DNA from: Polychytrium aggregatum
Taxonomy: Eukaryota > Chytridiomycota > Chytridiomycetes > Polychytriales
Length of the DNA: 64,000 nucleotides
Direction of reading: 5' to 3'
NCBI RefSeq assembly: GCF_025602895.1
Contig: NW_026516212.1
Coordinates: forward strand, 1-64,000
The number at the start of each line of letters is the position of its first letter. Positions within the stretch are counted from its first letter, which is position 1. Of the stretch, positions 10,011 to 19,688 are shown one piece after another. Under the pieces are notes generated by a model. That model had not been told where the DNA came from. It did not search any database and saw only the letters and a program-made list of their open reading frames with translations. The position numbers were made by a program, and so were the translations under genes.

Positions 10011-13000
10011 CTATCTCCTCCTTAAACTACGGCGTGTTCCATCTTGAGTTCTCCTGGGGCCAGGCTTGTCTGGGTAGCGTCGGTGGTACTCCGCGGCCAC
10101 CGTTGGGGCAAAGACAATGTCGGCGGGCTCCCAACTTCGATCGGTGACCGGGTAGCCTTTCCAATCGATGAGATAGTGCAGCTTTCCGCGCACGAACTTG
10201 GAGTCTAAGATCTCTTCGACCTCCCACTCCAAGTTCCCATCGATGACCACCGCAGGGGGCGGCGCTTGCACCCGACCCGGAAGCGAGTTCTTCTTGTAGG
10301 GCTCAAGAAGAGACACATGGAACACCGGGTGCACCTTTATGTCCTTTGGCAAGTCCAGGCGGAAAGCCAATGTCCCGACGGCCTCGAGGATGGTGAATGG
10401 TCCAATCCTCTGGTAATCCAGCTTCTTGCTTGGGCGAGTGGTGCTGATGTTACGAGTCAGCACCCAGACTTGATCGCCCGGACGCAAGTCGGGAGCCTGG
10501 GACCTCCGGAGATCTGAGAAGTGCTTGTAGTCAGACTTTGCCTTCTCAAGATTCTCCTTCAACAGTGCCAGGTTCCGCTGGAGATGTTCAACCCTCTCCG
10601 TGGCAGAGGGAACATCAGGGCCGCCAGCGACAACGGGGACTTCGAACCTTGGGTGGAACCCATAGGTTGCCAAGAATGGCGAGGCATGTGTTGACGAGTT
10701 CTCGAGGTTATTGTAAGAGAACTCGGCCAACGGCAGCAGCTCGGCCCAGTCATCTTGCTGATACGACGTGTAACAGCGCAGGTATTGGTTGATGACCTGG
10801 TTGACCCTCTCAGTCTGTCCATCGGTCTGGGGATGGAAGGCCGTGGACAGACTGGTTTGGATCCCGAGCTGCGTGCAGAGTGCCTTCCAGAACCGAGAGG
10901 TGAACTGACTTCCTCGGTCTGAAACCACTGTGTCGGGGAGGCCATGGAGACGAAAGACATTGTCGAGGAACAGTGACGCAGTCTCCTCCGCCGACGGCAG
11001 TGAACGCCAGGACATAAAGTGTGCCATCTTTGTGAGGCTGCATACCACCACAAAGATGCAGGTGTGACCCTTGGACTTTGGCAGATCAGTGATAAAGTCC
11101 ATGGTCAGTGTCCCCCAGGGTCGATCGGCTGTCTGGAGTGGCAACAGGAACCCAAACGGCTTGTGTCGCGGAGCTTTCGAGCGTGCACAGGTGTCGCACG
11201 TCGAGACGTACTCTTTGACATCTTTCCGATAGGTTTGCCACCAAAACTGTCGCGATACCAGAGCCAGAGTCCGTCGGATGCCTGGATGACCCACAGCGAC
11301 TGGGTCATGGCACGACTTGAGCGCCGGAACTCGGCACGACTCTGGGACCACAATCCTGTTCTGGAAGGTGAGGTACTGGCCATTCCAGACGAACTTCGGG
11401 TCACGACGGTATTTGTCTAGACCGGGATCCCGAGCCTGCTCTTCGGCTATGAGCTGCAGCAAATCCACAGGGTCACTGCGACTTGCAACCGAAGAGCGGG
11501 CGTCTCTGCTTCGGAGCACGCGTATCACCGCGGCAGGATCGAGAAGCAGAGGCGGATCCCTCGACACGGAGGCCGACGAAGGGATGTAGTCCGAGCGACG
11601 AGACAGGGCATCGGCCTTGCCGTTCCTCGCACCAGGACGGTACTGGATGCGGATGTCGAACCGAGACAAGAACTGGGACCACCGTGCATGACGCTGGTTT
11701 AGGATGCGAGCCGTTGCCAGGTACTCCAAGTTCTTGTGATCGGTCAGAACGGCAACGGGATGCTGGGCGCCTTCGAGGTAGTGTCGCCACGCCTCGAAAG
11801 CCTCCTTGATCGCCAACAGCTCTTTCTCGTATATGCTGTAGTTACGTTCAGCATTCGAGAGTGTCCGCGAATGGAACGAGCAAGGATGAAGGCGATCATC
11901 AGCACCCCGCTGGGAGAGCACGCATCCAAGCGCAAAGTCCGACGCATCTGACTCTACGACGAACGGCTTGGATGGGTCCGGATGCACCAGAACGGGCTCC
12001 GAAACGAAGGCATCCTTCAAGGATCTGAATGCTTTATCGGCTTCGCGGGACCACTGGAAGCCATGCGTCTTCCGGAAGAGCCGAGTCATGGGCCCCGCGA
12101 TCTTTGCGTATCCATCGATGAAGCGTCGATAGAAGTTCGCAAACCCGACAAAGGATCGAAGATCCGAGATGTTGCGCGGTATGGGCCAATCCAAGATCGC
12201 AGAGAGCTTGGATCGCTCCATACCGATGCCCTCGGGCGAGACCATGAAACCAAGGAACGAGACCGAGGTTTTGGAGAACTCGCACTTCTCCAGCTTGCAA
12301 TACAGCTTTGCAGCTCGGAGCTTCGAGAGGACCTGCTTGACGTGCTCTACATGCTGCGACGGATCAGCACTGTAGATCAAGATATCGTCAAGATACGCAA
12401 TTGCGAACTGGTCCAACTCGGTGCGCAGGACGTCGTTGATGAAGTGCTGGAACGTCGCTGGCGCGTTGGTGAGCCCAAAGGGCATCACCAAGTACTCGAA
12501 GTGCCCATATCGAGTACGGAAAGCTGTCTTCCACTCGTCCCCGGAGCGGATGCGCAGCAGATTGTAGGCTCCACGAAGGTCCAGCTTAGTGAACACCTTC
12601 GCGCCTCGAAGTCGGTCCAGCAGCTCGCCGATCAGCGGTAAAGGGTAACGGTTCTTTACCGTGATACCGTTCAGTGCGCGGTAGTCAACGCAAAGACGAA
12701 GTGAGCCGTCCTTCTTCTTGACGAAGAGGATTGGTGAGCCTGCTGGGGACGACGAAGGACGAACGAATCCCTTGGCAAGATTCTCGTCGAGATAGTCACG
12801 CAGAGCGTGAAGTTCGGGCTCGGACAGTGAGTACAGAGGCCCGAACTTTGGCGACTTGCCCGGCTCCAAGTCAATGGGGCAGTCATAAGGGCGATGCGGA
12901 GGCAAGGAGTCAGCTTCCTGTTTAGAGAAAACAGACAGGAAGTCCTTGTACTCCGCAGGCACTTCGACAGTCGCAGTGCTCGGCTCGTCAGTGGGCAGGA

Positions 13001-14117
13001 CATGGACCTGAAAGATGGTCAGGGGTTGCGTTCCATGCCTGCATGCATCCAAAGACTCGCGCATCGAGCGGTAATCAATGCTGCAGACGCGGAGAGGAGC
13101 GTCCGAGCTGAGAGGAGGGGCGTGGACAAGGTCAGAATAATGTTCGACGGTTACTTTATTCTGAACAATGTCCGAAGAACAAACAACAGGAGGAGGTACA
13201 TCAAGGAGGGAAAGAGAACTGACAACAGAAGAAGGGGTTTGGGAAGAGCGAAGGGGTTCGGGAGGAACAAGACAAGAAGGGGAAGACGAAGGTGGGAGCG
13301 TAGGAGAGGAGCTTAGATCAATCAAAGGAGTGGAATCATCAAGAAGGGGAGTGACATTGGAGGAAGTGGAGCAAGACGAAAGAGAAGTAGTGCATGGAGA
13401 GGGGTCGGAATCAACAGAAGGAGGGAGACAAAGAAGACCGCGAGACCAGACAATCTTGGGCTCGGCGGTGCGCAACCAAGGAAAGCCAAGGATAAGTGGT
13501 TGATGTGGAGACCTGATCACATCGAACCGAAGGCGTTGCGAGACGTCCCCGAGAATCACCTCGAGTGGAGCAGTCTCGCGGAGGATGGGGCCAGACGACA
13601 GCGGCTTACCATCCACGCCTTCCACTGCCAAGGGCGAAGCCTTGGAGCAGGTGGGGACAGAGTGTCGAGCAACAAAGTCCTCGTCGATAAAGTTGCCAGA
13701 GGCACCAGAATCGACAAGTCCTTCGCACGACAGAGAATCACCAGAAGGAAGACGAACAGCGACGGGAACAACCAACGAGCAACGACGAACAGACGAAACA
13801 CAAGACTTTGGTTCGGTACCAGCTTCGGCACCAGGGTTGCGGCTAGCACAGACAGTTAACTTTGCCGAGGGTTGGCAGGACAGCTCAGGTATTTGCACCT
13901 GTGGATGAGGTGCAGTTCCCAGTGACACCAGAGGTGCCACGGGTACTATGCCAGAGCTGAGAGTGTCCGCCGGTCCAGAGGCAAGGCGAAGCTGTCCGCA
14001 CATCACTGCTTCCCCAGTACTTACCAAAGGCACCTTACCAATGTCTTCACTTTCGGAAGGCGGTGGGCACGGCTCCGGTTCAAGGCCTTCACTTAGAACC
14101 GGGCCTGGTCGTTTCCC
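10011..14117 (-). CDS. pol: C1 Pol polyprotein (-1 frame relative to Gag)
   Basis: Intact frame entered by a -1 slip at 14111-14117, with no ATG near its start. Domains in order, counted from position 14033: retropepsin with DSGAS near residue 108, RT (VDYRALN; YLDD near 553), RNase H (SDASDFALG), integrase zinc finger and DDE core (TMDFITDLP, VVSDRGSQF), and a C-terminal chromodomain with WKGYPVTDRSWEP near 1280. The chromodomain places C among chromoviruses, whose integrases are thought to be steered to modified chromatin. The TAG stop overlaps the polypurine tract and abuts the 3' LTR, so coding capacity is used to the last base. Confidence 0.95.
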   Translation of the reverse strand, partial: GKRPGPVLSEGLEPEPCPPPSESEDIGKVPLVSTGEAVMCGQLRLASGPADTLSSGIVPVAPLVSLGTAPHPQVQIPELSCQPSAKLTVCASRNPGAEAGTEPKSCVSSVRRCSLVVPVAVRLPSGDSLSCEGLVDSGASGNFIDEDFVARHSVPTCSKASPLAVEGVDGKPLSSGPILRETAPLEVILGDVSQRLRFDVIRSPHQPLILGFPWLRTAEPKIVWSRGLLCLPPSVDSDPSPCTTSLSSCSTSSNVTPLLDDSTPLIDLSSSPTLPPSSSPSCLVPPEPLRSSQTPSSVVSSLSLLDVPPPVVCSSDIVQNKVTVEHYSDLVHAPPLSSDAPLRVCSIDYRSMRESLDACRHGTQPLTIFQVHVLPTDEPSTATVEVPAEYKDFLSVFSKQEADSLPPHRPYDCPIDLEPGKSPKFGPLYSLSEPELHALRDYLDENLAKGFVRPSSSPAGSPILFVKKKDGSLRLCVDYRALNGITVKNRYPLPLIGELLDRLRGAKVFTKLDLRGAYNLLRIRSGDEWKTAFRTRYGHFEYLVMPFGLTNAPATFQHFINDVLRTELDQFAIAYLDDILIYSADPSQHVEHVKQVLSKLRAAKLYCKLEKCEFSKTSVSFLGFMVSPEGIGMERSKLSAILDWPIPRNISDLRSFVGFANFYRRFIDGYAKIAGPMTRLFRKTHGFQWSREADKAFRSLKDAFVSEPVLVHPDPSKPFVVESDASDFALGCVLSQRGADDRLHPCSFHSRTLSNAERNYSIYEKELLAIKEAFEAWRHYLEGAQHPVAVLTDHKNLEYLATARILNQRHARWSQFLSRFDIRIQYRPGARNGKADALSRRSDYIPSSASVSRDPPLLLDPAAVIRVLRSRDARSSVASRSDPVDLLQLIAEEQARDPGLDKYRRDPKFVWNGQYLTFQNRIVVPESCRVPALKSCHDPVAVGHPGIRRTLALVSRQFWWQTYRKDVKEYVSTCDTCARSKAPRHKPFGFLLPLQTADRPWGTLTMDFITDLPKSKGHTCIFVVVCSLTKMAHFMSWRSLPSAEETASLFLDNVFRLHGLPDTVVSDRGSQFTSRFWKALCTQLGIQTSLSTAFHPQTDGQTERVNQVINQYLRCYTSYQQDDWAELLPLAEFSYNNLENSSTHASPFLATYGFHPRFEVPVVAGGPDVPSATERVEHLQRNLALLKENLEKAKSDYKHFSDLRRSQAPDLRPGDQVWVLTRNISTTRPSKKLDYQRIGPFTILEAVGTLAFRLDLPKDIKVHPVFHVSLLEPYKKNSLPGRVQAPPPAVVIDGNLEWEVEEILDSKFVRGKLHYLIDWKGYPVTDRSWEPADIVFAPTVAAEYHRRYPDKPGPRRTQDGTRRSLRRR

Positions 14118-15070
14118 GAACTGAAGTCTTGCACTTCTCCATCTTCGTAAACGATGGTGCGGATGATCCTCGGGCCGGGAGGTCCAGGGGGCGGTCCGGT
14201 AGCTCTGGTAGATCCAAACTTGACGGGGCAGTTTCGTACCAAGTGGCCCTTCTTGCCACAGTACAGGCAGAGTCCAAAGCGGCGGCGGCGTTGTTTCTCC
14301 TCGGCGGTCAGGGGTCCAGAGACGGCAGAGTCCACTTGCATGGGCTCGGAAACAATGTAGGAGGGGTGCGGCGGAGCGAGGACGGGCGCGGGAGCGATGG
14401 CGGGAACGGCAGCGGAGGCGGAACCAAAGGCGAACTGGGAAGACCGGTAGCGGGCAGGCGTGCTTCGGCGCTCTTGACGGCGCTCGCGGATTCGTGCATC
14501 GAGCTCGTTACAAAGCTCGATGTACTCCTCCAGATCTCGTGGCAGAGGGCGAACTCGCGAAAGTTCGTCTCTGACATCATCCGACAAGCCAAGTCGGAAG
14601 AACGAGATCTTTGCACCGTCGTTCCAAGTCGTATCGGCGGCAATACGAAGGAACTCGGATGCATAGACTGCGCACGGGCGGTTGCCCTGAGACAGTGTGG
14701 TGATCACTGACTCGGCAGTCCTGGCCCGATCAGGGTCGTCAAACACTTTGGAAAAGCGTTCTAGGAAATCGCCAAAAGAGTTGAGTCGGGGATCACCCAT
14801 CTCAAGCATCGGAGTCGCCCACTGGAGAGCCGGTCCAGTGAGCAGACTAATGACGAATCCGACCTTAATCGGGTCAGCAGGGAACCGGTGGGGCTGCATT
14901 CGTATATACAGTTTGCACTGATTTACGAATGCCCGGAACCCTTGCCGGTTACCGTCGTAACGGTCCGGCATCTGCACGCTGTACCCAGCGGCAGGAGCAT
15001 CGCGAGCTGTCCGGAGCTCGGCGAGCTCGGCCTCCAAGGCACGGAGGCGGTCCACGAGGGCAGGATCCAT
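14093..15070 (-). CDS. gag: C1 Gag (capsid/nucleocapsid)
   Basis: 325 residues. The start is the ATG at 15070 (MDPALVDRL); the frame upstream has no ATG and runs into a poly(A)/poly(T) stretch. It has an N-terminal coiled-coil-like Leu/Glu-rich segment, a gypsy capsid core (FRAFVNQCKLYI, PALQWA, FLERFSKVF) and one CCHC zinc knuckle (CLYCGKKGHLVRNC). It forms the particle that packages element RNA. Its last codons contain the slip heptamer, and the stop is at 14093-14095. Confidence 0.94.
   Translation of the reverse strand: MDPALVDRLRALEAELAELRTARDAPAAGYSVQMPDRYDGNRQGFRAFVNQCKLYIRMQPHRFPADPIKVGFVISLLTGPALQWATPMLEMGDPRLNSFGDFLERFSKVFDDPDRARTAESVITTLSQGNRPCAVYASEFLRIAADTTWNDGAKISFFRLGLSDDVRDELSRVRPLPRDLEEYIELCNELDARIRERRQERRSTPARYRSSQFAFGSASAAVPAIAPAPVLAPPHPSYIVSEPMQVDSAVSGPLTAEEKQRRRRFGLCLYCGKKGHLVRNCPVKFGSTRATGPPPGPPGPRIIRTIVYEDGEVQDFSSGNDQARF
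14111..14117 (-). promoter_or_regulatory. -1 ribosomal frameshift site GGGAAAC in C1
   Basis: In the Gag frame the bases read tcG GGA AAC, the X XXY YYZ arrangement for a -1 slip, five codons before the Gag stop. Reading on in the -1 frame enters pol without a stop. Elements A and B carry the same motif at the same place. Confidence 0.85.
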
Positions 15071-15234
15071 GGCGGGACTGGGACTGGGACTGGGAAAAAA
15101 AAAAAAAGCGAGGAGGTTCAAGAACAGGAGAGCGAAGAGGGCTCAGACACAAGTGTGCTTGAGGTTCGGACAGGACTAGGAAAGGGGCGGGGCTAGGAGC
15201 GGAAGATACCAAGCAGGTGGTATCAGTAGAAGAG

Positions 15235-15246
15235 AGTTCGAACAAA
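15235..15246 (-). promoter_or_regulatory. C1 self-complementary primer-binding site
   Basis: The 12 bases beside the 5' LTR (plus AGTTCGAACAAA) are the exact reverse complement of 15335-15346 in that LTR, 39 nt downstream of the start of its TATA box, which is where the transcript should begin. This is the layout used by Tf1-type self-priming retrotransposons. Confidence 0.75.
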
Positions 15247-15247
15247 G

Positions 15248-15666
15248 TGTAAGGAGTGAACAAGCGCAAGGACGAAGACCAAGTGCTTGGTATGAGCTTT
15301 ATTAGCTTTTAGCCCCGAACACCAAAGAACAAGTTTTGTTCGAACTGGTGTTCAACATAGGCTCAGACATGCAGGGCTATTTATAGACCGGGAGAAGGTC
15401 GAGGGGCAAAAGTGGGCGAGAAGGGTGGAGCATCACAGAGAAGCGAGAAGGGGGTGCGAGAGTGGCTGGTGTGCAAGCGAGAGAGGCTTGGCACAGCCCG
15501 GGGACATGTGCCGAGCGGTGGGGGAGGCAGGAAACCAGTAGACGCGGGTGGCAACGGCGCGTGCTCATGCATGGGGGCAAACAAACACGTGGGGACTCAT
15601 GATTGGTGCGGAGGGCGAGAGCATGCGGGACAATCTCATTGGTCCGTTGTGATGCTGGTCATCACA
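15248..15666 (-). repeat. C1 5' LTR
   Basis: 419 bp, looks identical to 9592-10010. TATA box (plus TATTTATA) at 15378-15385; predicted transcript start about 15346. Confidence 0.95.
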
Positions 15667-16709
15667 GGCAGGCATTGTGGCAACTGGTCGGGGAATACGT
15701 CCTTGTACTCGTCGAGCAGCTTGGTCACCACAGGCGGGGGACCGGGACCGGCTTGGTCGGTGTCGTCGACCTCACGCACGACACAGAGGAACGACGTGTC
15801 CTTCTTGATCAGCCTCTTGAATTGCATGGCTGAGAGGAGAGGTGGCATGTTGGGTGAGGCCATGCCCTGCAGGACAATGTCAGGGCCAACACGGACAGTG
15901 CGGCCTTTCCAGTCGACGACTGGAGTCGGCTCGGCACGAGCAAGCCAGCTCATGCCGAGGATGGCATCGAACTTGGTGTCGATCACTTGGAACAACAGGA
16001 CAGGATGGTACTTGGGATGGAGGGCCACTCGCAGGACCACTTGGTGTGTGCACTGCTGCACACGATCGTCTGCAAGCGCCACACTCATCGGCGACTTCTT
16101 CTTGGTTGCATGTATGTTGAGCTCCTGGAGCAAGCGTCTGCTGACAAAGTTGCAGCTTGCTCCAGAGTCCACCATCATTCGGACGGTGTGACCTTGGACG
16201 GTGGCAGGGAGGTACAGCAGGGACTCTTCATGGTCCTCCTGCACAGCCTCCTGCACCATGACTTGACTTGGGGGAACGGGCGACACTTGGTCTTGGTTGG
16301 CTTCATCACGGCCACTCGGACATTTTGGATAGGGTTCGGCCATTGCGGGGGCCTGCGGCGTCAGCACGCCATTGCACACGACGTCCACGGCTTGCGGACA
16401 CATGTCGGAAGCATCCGACACACACGACTTGACAGGGGTGAGGGCACAGGCGGTCCTGTCCCTCAAGGGTTCTTGATTTTCTTTTTTGTTTTGGTTTTCA
16501 ATTTTGGTTTTCTCTTCACGTTCGTGGAGAGGCAGGCGGCTTGCGCCACCATGCACCTCTCGCACGACGCACAACACTTGGTTTGTTTCTCCTTCGGGGG
16601 AGGGGGCGAGGTGAACTTCCTCTGGAGACGCGTGGACTGCATTGAGCAATCCACGGCGTTGGTCTCCTACTAGGGCTCCAGAGCCACCTAGTAGGGTCGG
16701 CCGTTTCCC
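15667..16709 (-). pseudogene. A1 pol, 5' fragment (protease and linker)
   Basis: N-terminal part of A pol from the slip site at 16703-16709 to the C1 insertion point. It includes the retropepsin motif [10 protein letters not shown] and looks identical to the matching part of A2. It is separated from the RT part by the 6.1-kb C1 insertion, so no functional Pol can be made. Confidence 0.92.
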
Positions 16710-17509
16710 GACTTCATGGGGCACTCCTTGGCCTGGTGTCCCGGTCGGTGACAGAAGAAGCAGGAACCATGGCGGAGGTCCTCCTGCTTCTGTCTGTCCT
16801 TGGGGGAGACAGTGGCAGCTTGCTGGAACCGGGAGCGGGGAGGGCCACGAGCCTCCATGGCGTTGACGTCAACGTCCATGGGCTCAGGCATGGGTCTTGC
16901 GGGCGGGGCCGGGCGAGGCGGACGGGCTGGGACGTGATGAGACCGATGGCCGCCTGCCAGCTGCGGGTAGAACTGGCGGCCATGGTACTGGACGTTGTCG
17001 AGGTTCTCGGCAACGTCCATCATCACGTCCAGGGACTTGCGGGCATCAGGGTTGCTGGCGATGTACTCTCTGATCTTGGGCTTGAGGCCCTTCTGGAAGA
17101 GGTACATCGCATCAGCAGAGCCCAGCTCCTCAATCTGGGAGGAGAGGTCTTCAAACTCCTCGATGTAGCGGGTCACAGAACCACGCTGCACGAGAGAGTA
17201 TAGCTTGTCACGGGCAATGAGTTCAGCATTGGGGCTGCCGAAGCGGCGACGGAGGCGGTCCTTGAAGTCGTCAAACACACCTTCGCTCTGCTCGTCGAAC
17301 CCTTGGCGGCGGTACCAACGGTACGCCTGGTCCTTTAAGCAGAGCTTGGCGGCGACGATGTGGTGGGTGGGGGCGACTTGGGCAGCATCGAGGTAGTCCT
17401 CGAGTTGCTGCAGCCAGTCCTCCACCGAGGAGGAGCGGCTCTTCCCAGTAAACACTGGGGCACGGAAGGTCTTGAGGAAGGCTTCCGGAAGTGGGCGGGG
17501 GTTGCTCAT
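16688..17509 (-). CDS. gag: A1 Gag
   Basis: 273 residues, complete and identical in appearance to the A2 Gag. ATG at 17509 (MSNPRPLPE). It has a retrotransposon capsid core ([38 protein letters not shown]), a proline-rich linker and one CCHC knuckle ([14 protein letters not shown]). It could still be expressed from the adjoining 5' LTR although pol is interrupted, and so could supply particles in trans (inference). Confidence 0.9.
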   Translation of the reverse strand: MSNPRPLPEAFLKTFRAPVFTGKSRSSSVEDWLQQLEDYLDAAQVAPTHHIVAAKLCLKDQAYRWYRRQGFDEQSEGVFDDFKDRLRRRFGSPNAELIARDKLYSLVQRGSVTRYIEEFEDLSSQIEELGSADAMYLFQKGLKPKIREYIASNPDARKSLDVMMDVAENLDNVQYHGRQFYPQLAGGHRSHHVPARPPRPAPPARPMPEPMDVDVNAMEARGPPRSRFQQAATVSPKDRQKQEDLRHGSCFFCHRPGHQAKECPMKSGNGRPY

Positions 17510-17631
17510 GGCAGGGGCAGGCTCCAGGGACAGAGAGGAGAGTCGGTCGGCAAGAGAGGCGGGATCCAGCTTGAGGATCTAGAAAGAGGACAAACAGGAC
17601 GAAAACAAGACGAGGATTTCCGATGCTACCA

Positions 17632-17941
17632 TGTAACGTCCACTACTGGGACGTTGGGGCAAGACGGGGAGGGAGGGGGTACAAGACAAGACAGGACGGG
17701 GCAGAACAGGGCGGTGCTAGGCTACTCTAGCGGACGGGTGAGCTCGGGGAGCACTTACGTTTATTCACGATAAAACCGAACTCCAGACAAACGGGGGGGA
17801 ACGGGGGCAACCCGCAGGTATACCCTGCGGTGGCCTGCCTGCGGTGCGTGAAAACGCAAAGCGCAGCACAGGTCACGACCCACTGCGCCGCGCAGTACGC
17901 GCAGTACGCGCAGCACAGCGTCGGAGATACCATCTCCTACA
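17632..17941 (-). repeat. A1 5' LTR
   Basis: 310 bp, one G longer than the A2 LTRs. It is followed on the minus strand by a TGGTAGCATC primer-binding site. The right flank GCCCG lies 15-20 bp upstream of the ATG of the next gene. Confidence 0.93.
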
Positions 17942-17960
17942 GCCCGGGGTGAAGACCATT

Positions 17961-18845
17961 ATGGCCCGTCAGATGAAAAATGCCCAGGACCACATTCAAG
18001 GAGACGATGATGACAACCACCTGCCGACTTCCACATCACCGCAGAGGCAGCTGATGCTCACACTCGCAGTCAGCGGATACGAGAGCCTGTTGAGGTACTT
18101 TATGCAAGATGCCCATCTACACGTACCTCTTGGACGGAGCCTTTACGAGTCACTGCGGTTCGGACACCACCGATTCGCCAAGCGATTGATCGAGCTGGGG
18201 ACGACGCCCAGGCAGCAGCGGCTGCGGCTTGCGGTCAAGCAGATCCGCCGGGCGGTCACCAACGGGGAGCCATCCATCTTGCTTGCCCTGTGGCTCGAGC
18301 CGGACCTATGGGAAGCCAGTGAGTTCACCACGATATTCCCAAACGACGAGCACTGGAGCTATGGGATATCCAGTGGTCTCTATCCACGCTCGATCCAGGA
18401 CGTTGCCACGACGGTTGCGCTGATGCTTGGGATCGACCTCAGCCGAACCCAAATCGTGCTGCTGTGCATGATTGCCACCAAGACCAAGCGGTTCCCGGGA
18501 GAGCTCATCCACAATCTACTGTACCTGTCACCGAACGTCTTTTACATTCTTGCTGCGATCGGGCGGTCGGCGTTTTCGGTCGGGTTGTTGAAACTGGTGC
18601 GGCAGTACCAGCAGTGCCCGCATCTGAACCGAGTGTACCAGCCGCATCCTGCGCTCTTTGAGTTTTTCCAATTGTGCGTTCCGGCCTCGACGATGCTTGC
18701 TGTCATCGAAGTGGTCCAAGTCCAAACGAGTCGACTGGACTTGGACATTGAACGAGAGCCACAGAGCTGCTACTATCGATCGACCCCGCCGCCGAGGCTT
18801 CTCAGACTGTACCAGGACCAAAAAAAAATTCTATTGGTTCAGTAG
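17961..18845 (+). CDS. Unknown protein, helical/ankyrin-like
   Basis: 294 residues from the ATG at 17961 (MARQMKNAQDH). The open frame continues upstream, but only into A1 LTR sequence, so the native start is taken. The body is helical with short Leu-rich segments (RQLMLTLAVSGYESLLRYF, YESLRFGHHRFAKRLIELG) whose spacing resembles degenerate ankyrin repeats. No catalytic motif is seen. A1 inserted about 20 bp before the start, so the native promoter is displaced by 17.9 kb of retroelement. It ends 29 bp before the next gene on the same strand. Confidence 0.65.
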   Translation: MARQMKNAQDHIQGDDDDNHLPTSTSPQRQLMLTLAVSGYESLLRYFMQDAHLHVPLGRSLYESLRFGHHRFAKRLIELGTTPRQQRLRLAVKQIRRAVTNGEPSILLALWLEPDLWEASEFTTIFPNDEHWSYGISSGLYPRSIQDVATTVALMLGIDLSRTQIVLLCMIATKTKRFPGELIHNLLYLSPNVFYILAAIGRSAFSVGLLKLVRQYQQCPHLNRVYQPHPALFEFFQLCVPASTMLAVIEVVQVQTSRLDLDIEREPQSCYYRSTPPPRLLRLYQDQKKILLVQ

Positions 18846-18874
18846 CAGACACCTCCCAAAGTTCAGTTTCACAC

Positions 18875-19414
18875 ATGGATCAATATGCGCAATACGTCGA
18901 CGGTGCCCACAAATCCATCAACCTCTACACCGAGCCATGGGTCAACCGACTTACCGAACCCGTTTTCGCCGCCATCATCACGGTGTTCTTCTTCACCATG
19001 GCCGGCCACTTTGCGCCTCAGCTCGAGCTTTCCCAGTATGCCCAGATGCCTGCTGTCCAGGCGGTCGTCATGGCCCTGATCCTGTTCATCAAGAACCACG
19101 ATATCACCATGTCGCTGGTTATTGCGTTGGCCTTCCTGTTCCTGCTGCACCACATCACCGCCGTCAAGCAAAAGAAAGCCCAGCAGGAGTCGTTCTCGCC
19201 GATGACCAGCATCATCCCCGGCTGCCTGAATGTCAAGATGACCGACATCTACACCAGCTTTGCCAACGACCAGGAGAAGATGCTCCAGGCCATCCGCTGG
19301 TCGCAGTTCCCCGGCAATGTCCCCCTGACGGACGAATACGCCCCTCTCGTTGCCACGTACCTGATCAACGCTGGCTACGCCATCAGCGCTGCAGGTTGTG
19401 GTGCACCAAACTGA
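18875..19414 (+). CDS. Small membrane protein with about three TM segments
   Basis: 179 residues, ATG at 18875 (MDQYAQYVDG). Hydrophobic segments lie at about residues 27-46 (VFAAIITVFFFTMAG), 58-72 and 78-97 (MSLVIALAFLFLLHH). They are followed by a soluble C-terminal half with several Cys and Ala-rich stretches and a GCGAPN end. I do not recognise the family. It lies 29 bp after the upstream gene and overlaps the 3' end of a small minus-strand ORF by about 30 bp. Such packing is more typical of a compact viral genome than of a fungal one (inference). Confidence 0.65.
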   Translation: MDQYAQYVDGAHKSINLYTEPWVNRLTEPVFAAIITVFFFTMAGHFAPQLELSQYAQMPAVQAVVMALILFIKNHDITMSLVIALAFLFLLHHITAVKQKKAQQESFSPMTSIIPGCLNVKMTDIYTSFANDQEKMLQAIRWSQFPGNVPLTDEYAPLVATYLINAGYAISAAGCGAPN

Positions 19415-19634
19415 GCGCAACCCCGGGAAACTTTTTCTCGACCTCCTGGACGACACCTTCGGCCAGGGAGCGGGATATCGGCACACAGGCGAGTTCGTGC
19501 GTGCGTTTTGGATAATAAAACGATATATAGTCCAATGAGCCCTCGTCTAAGGACTCATCGGGCAGCAGATCGTAGAGGAGGTTCTCAATGAAGAGATGGA
19601 GGTTGGGGAGCGAATCCTCGAACTGGAGCGACAT
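19383..19634 (-). CDS. Small hypothetical protein
   Basis: 83 residues if the ATG at 19634 (MSLQFEDSLPNLHLF) is used. It is acidic, with a regular helical pattern (LFIENLLYDLLPDESLDEG) and then a basic/hydrophobic second half. It converges on the membrane protein gene and diverges from the fibre-like gene 54 bp away. Composition looks protein-like but no family is recognised; a chance frame cannot be excluded. Confidence 0.4.
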   Translation of the reverse strand: MSLQFEDSLPNLHLFIENLLYDLLPDESLDEGSLDYISFYYPKRTHELACVPISRSLAEGVVQEVEKKFPGVALSLVHHNLQR

Positions 19635-19688
19635 TCGGTCGGGATTCTTGAGGGGGTGAGCAGAAAAAAAGATTGTCCATCGGCAAAG

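Larger units (their letters stand above)
9592..15666 (-). mobile_element. Ty3/gypsy chromovirus C (C1), complete, inserted in A1
   Basis: 6075 bp, flanked by the duplication GGCAG. The two LTRs are 419 bp each and look identical. In minus orientation the order is 5' LTR 15666-15248, self-complementary primer site 15246-15235, gag, -1 slip site, pol, polypurine tract AAGGAGGAGATAG, 3' LTR 10010-9592. Both reading frames are intact, so the copy looks recent and potentially autonomous. Confidence 0.95.
1..17941 (-). mobile_element. Ty3/gypsy chromovirus A, copy 1 (A1), with two nested insertions
   Basis: This is the same element as the intact copy at 42069-47535. The window opens inside its downstream LTR (1-222), and its 5' LTR is 17632-17941. 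The internal region is cut into three blocks (223-907, 7317-9591, 15667-17631) by elements B1 and C1. C1 is flanked by the duplicated A1 target GGCAG at 9587-9591 and 15667-15671. The B1 junctions show no 5-bp duplication but a 65-bp overlap of A1 sequence. The blocks at 7317-9591 and 15667-17941 look nearly identical to A2, while 1-907 carries several single-base indels. A1 is therefore dead as a unit. Confidence 0.93.
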
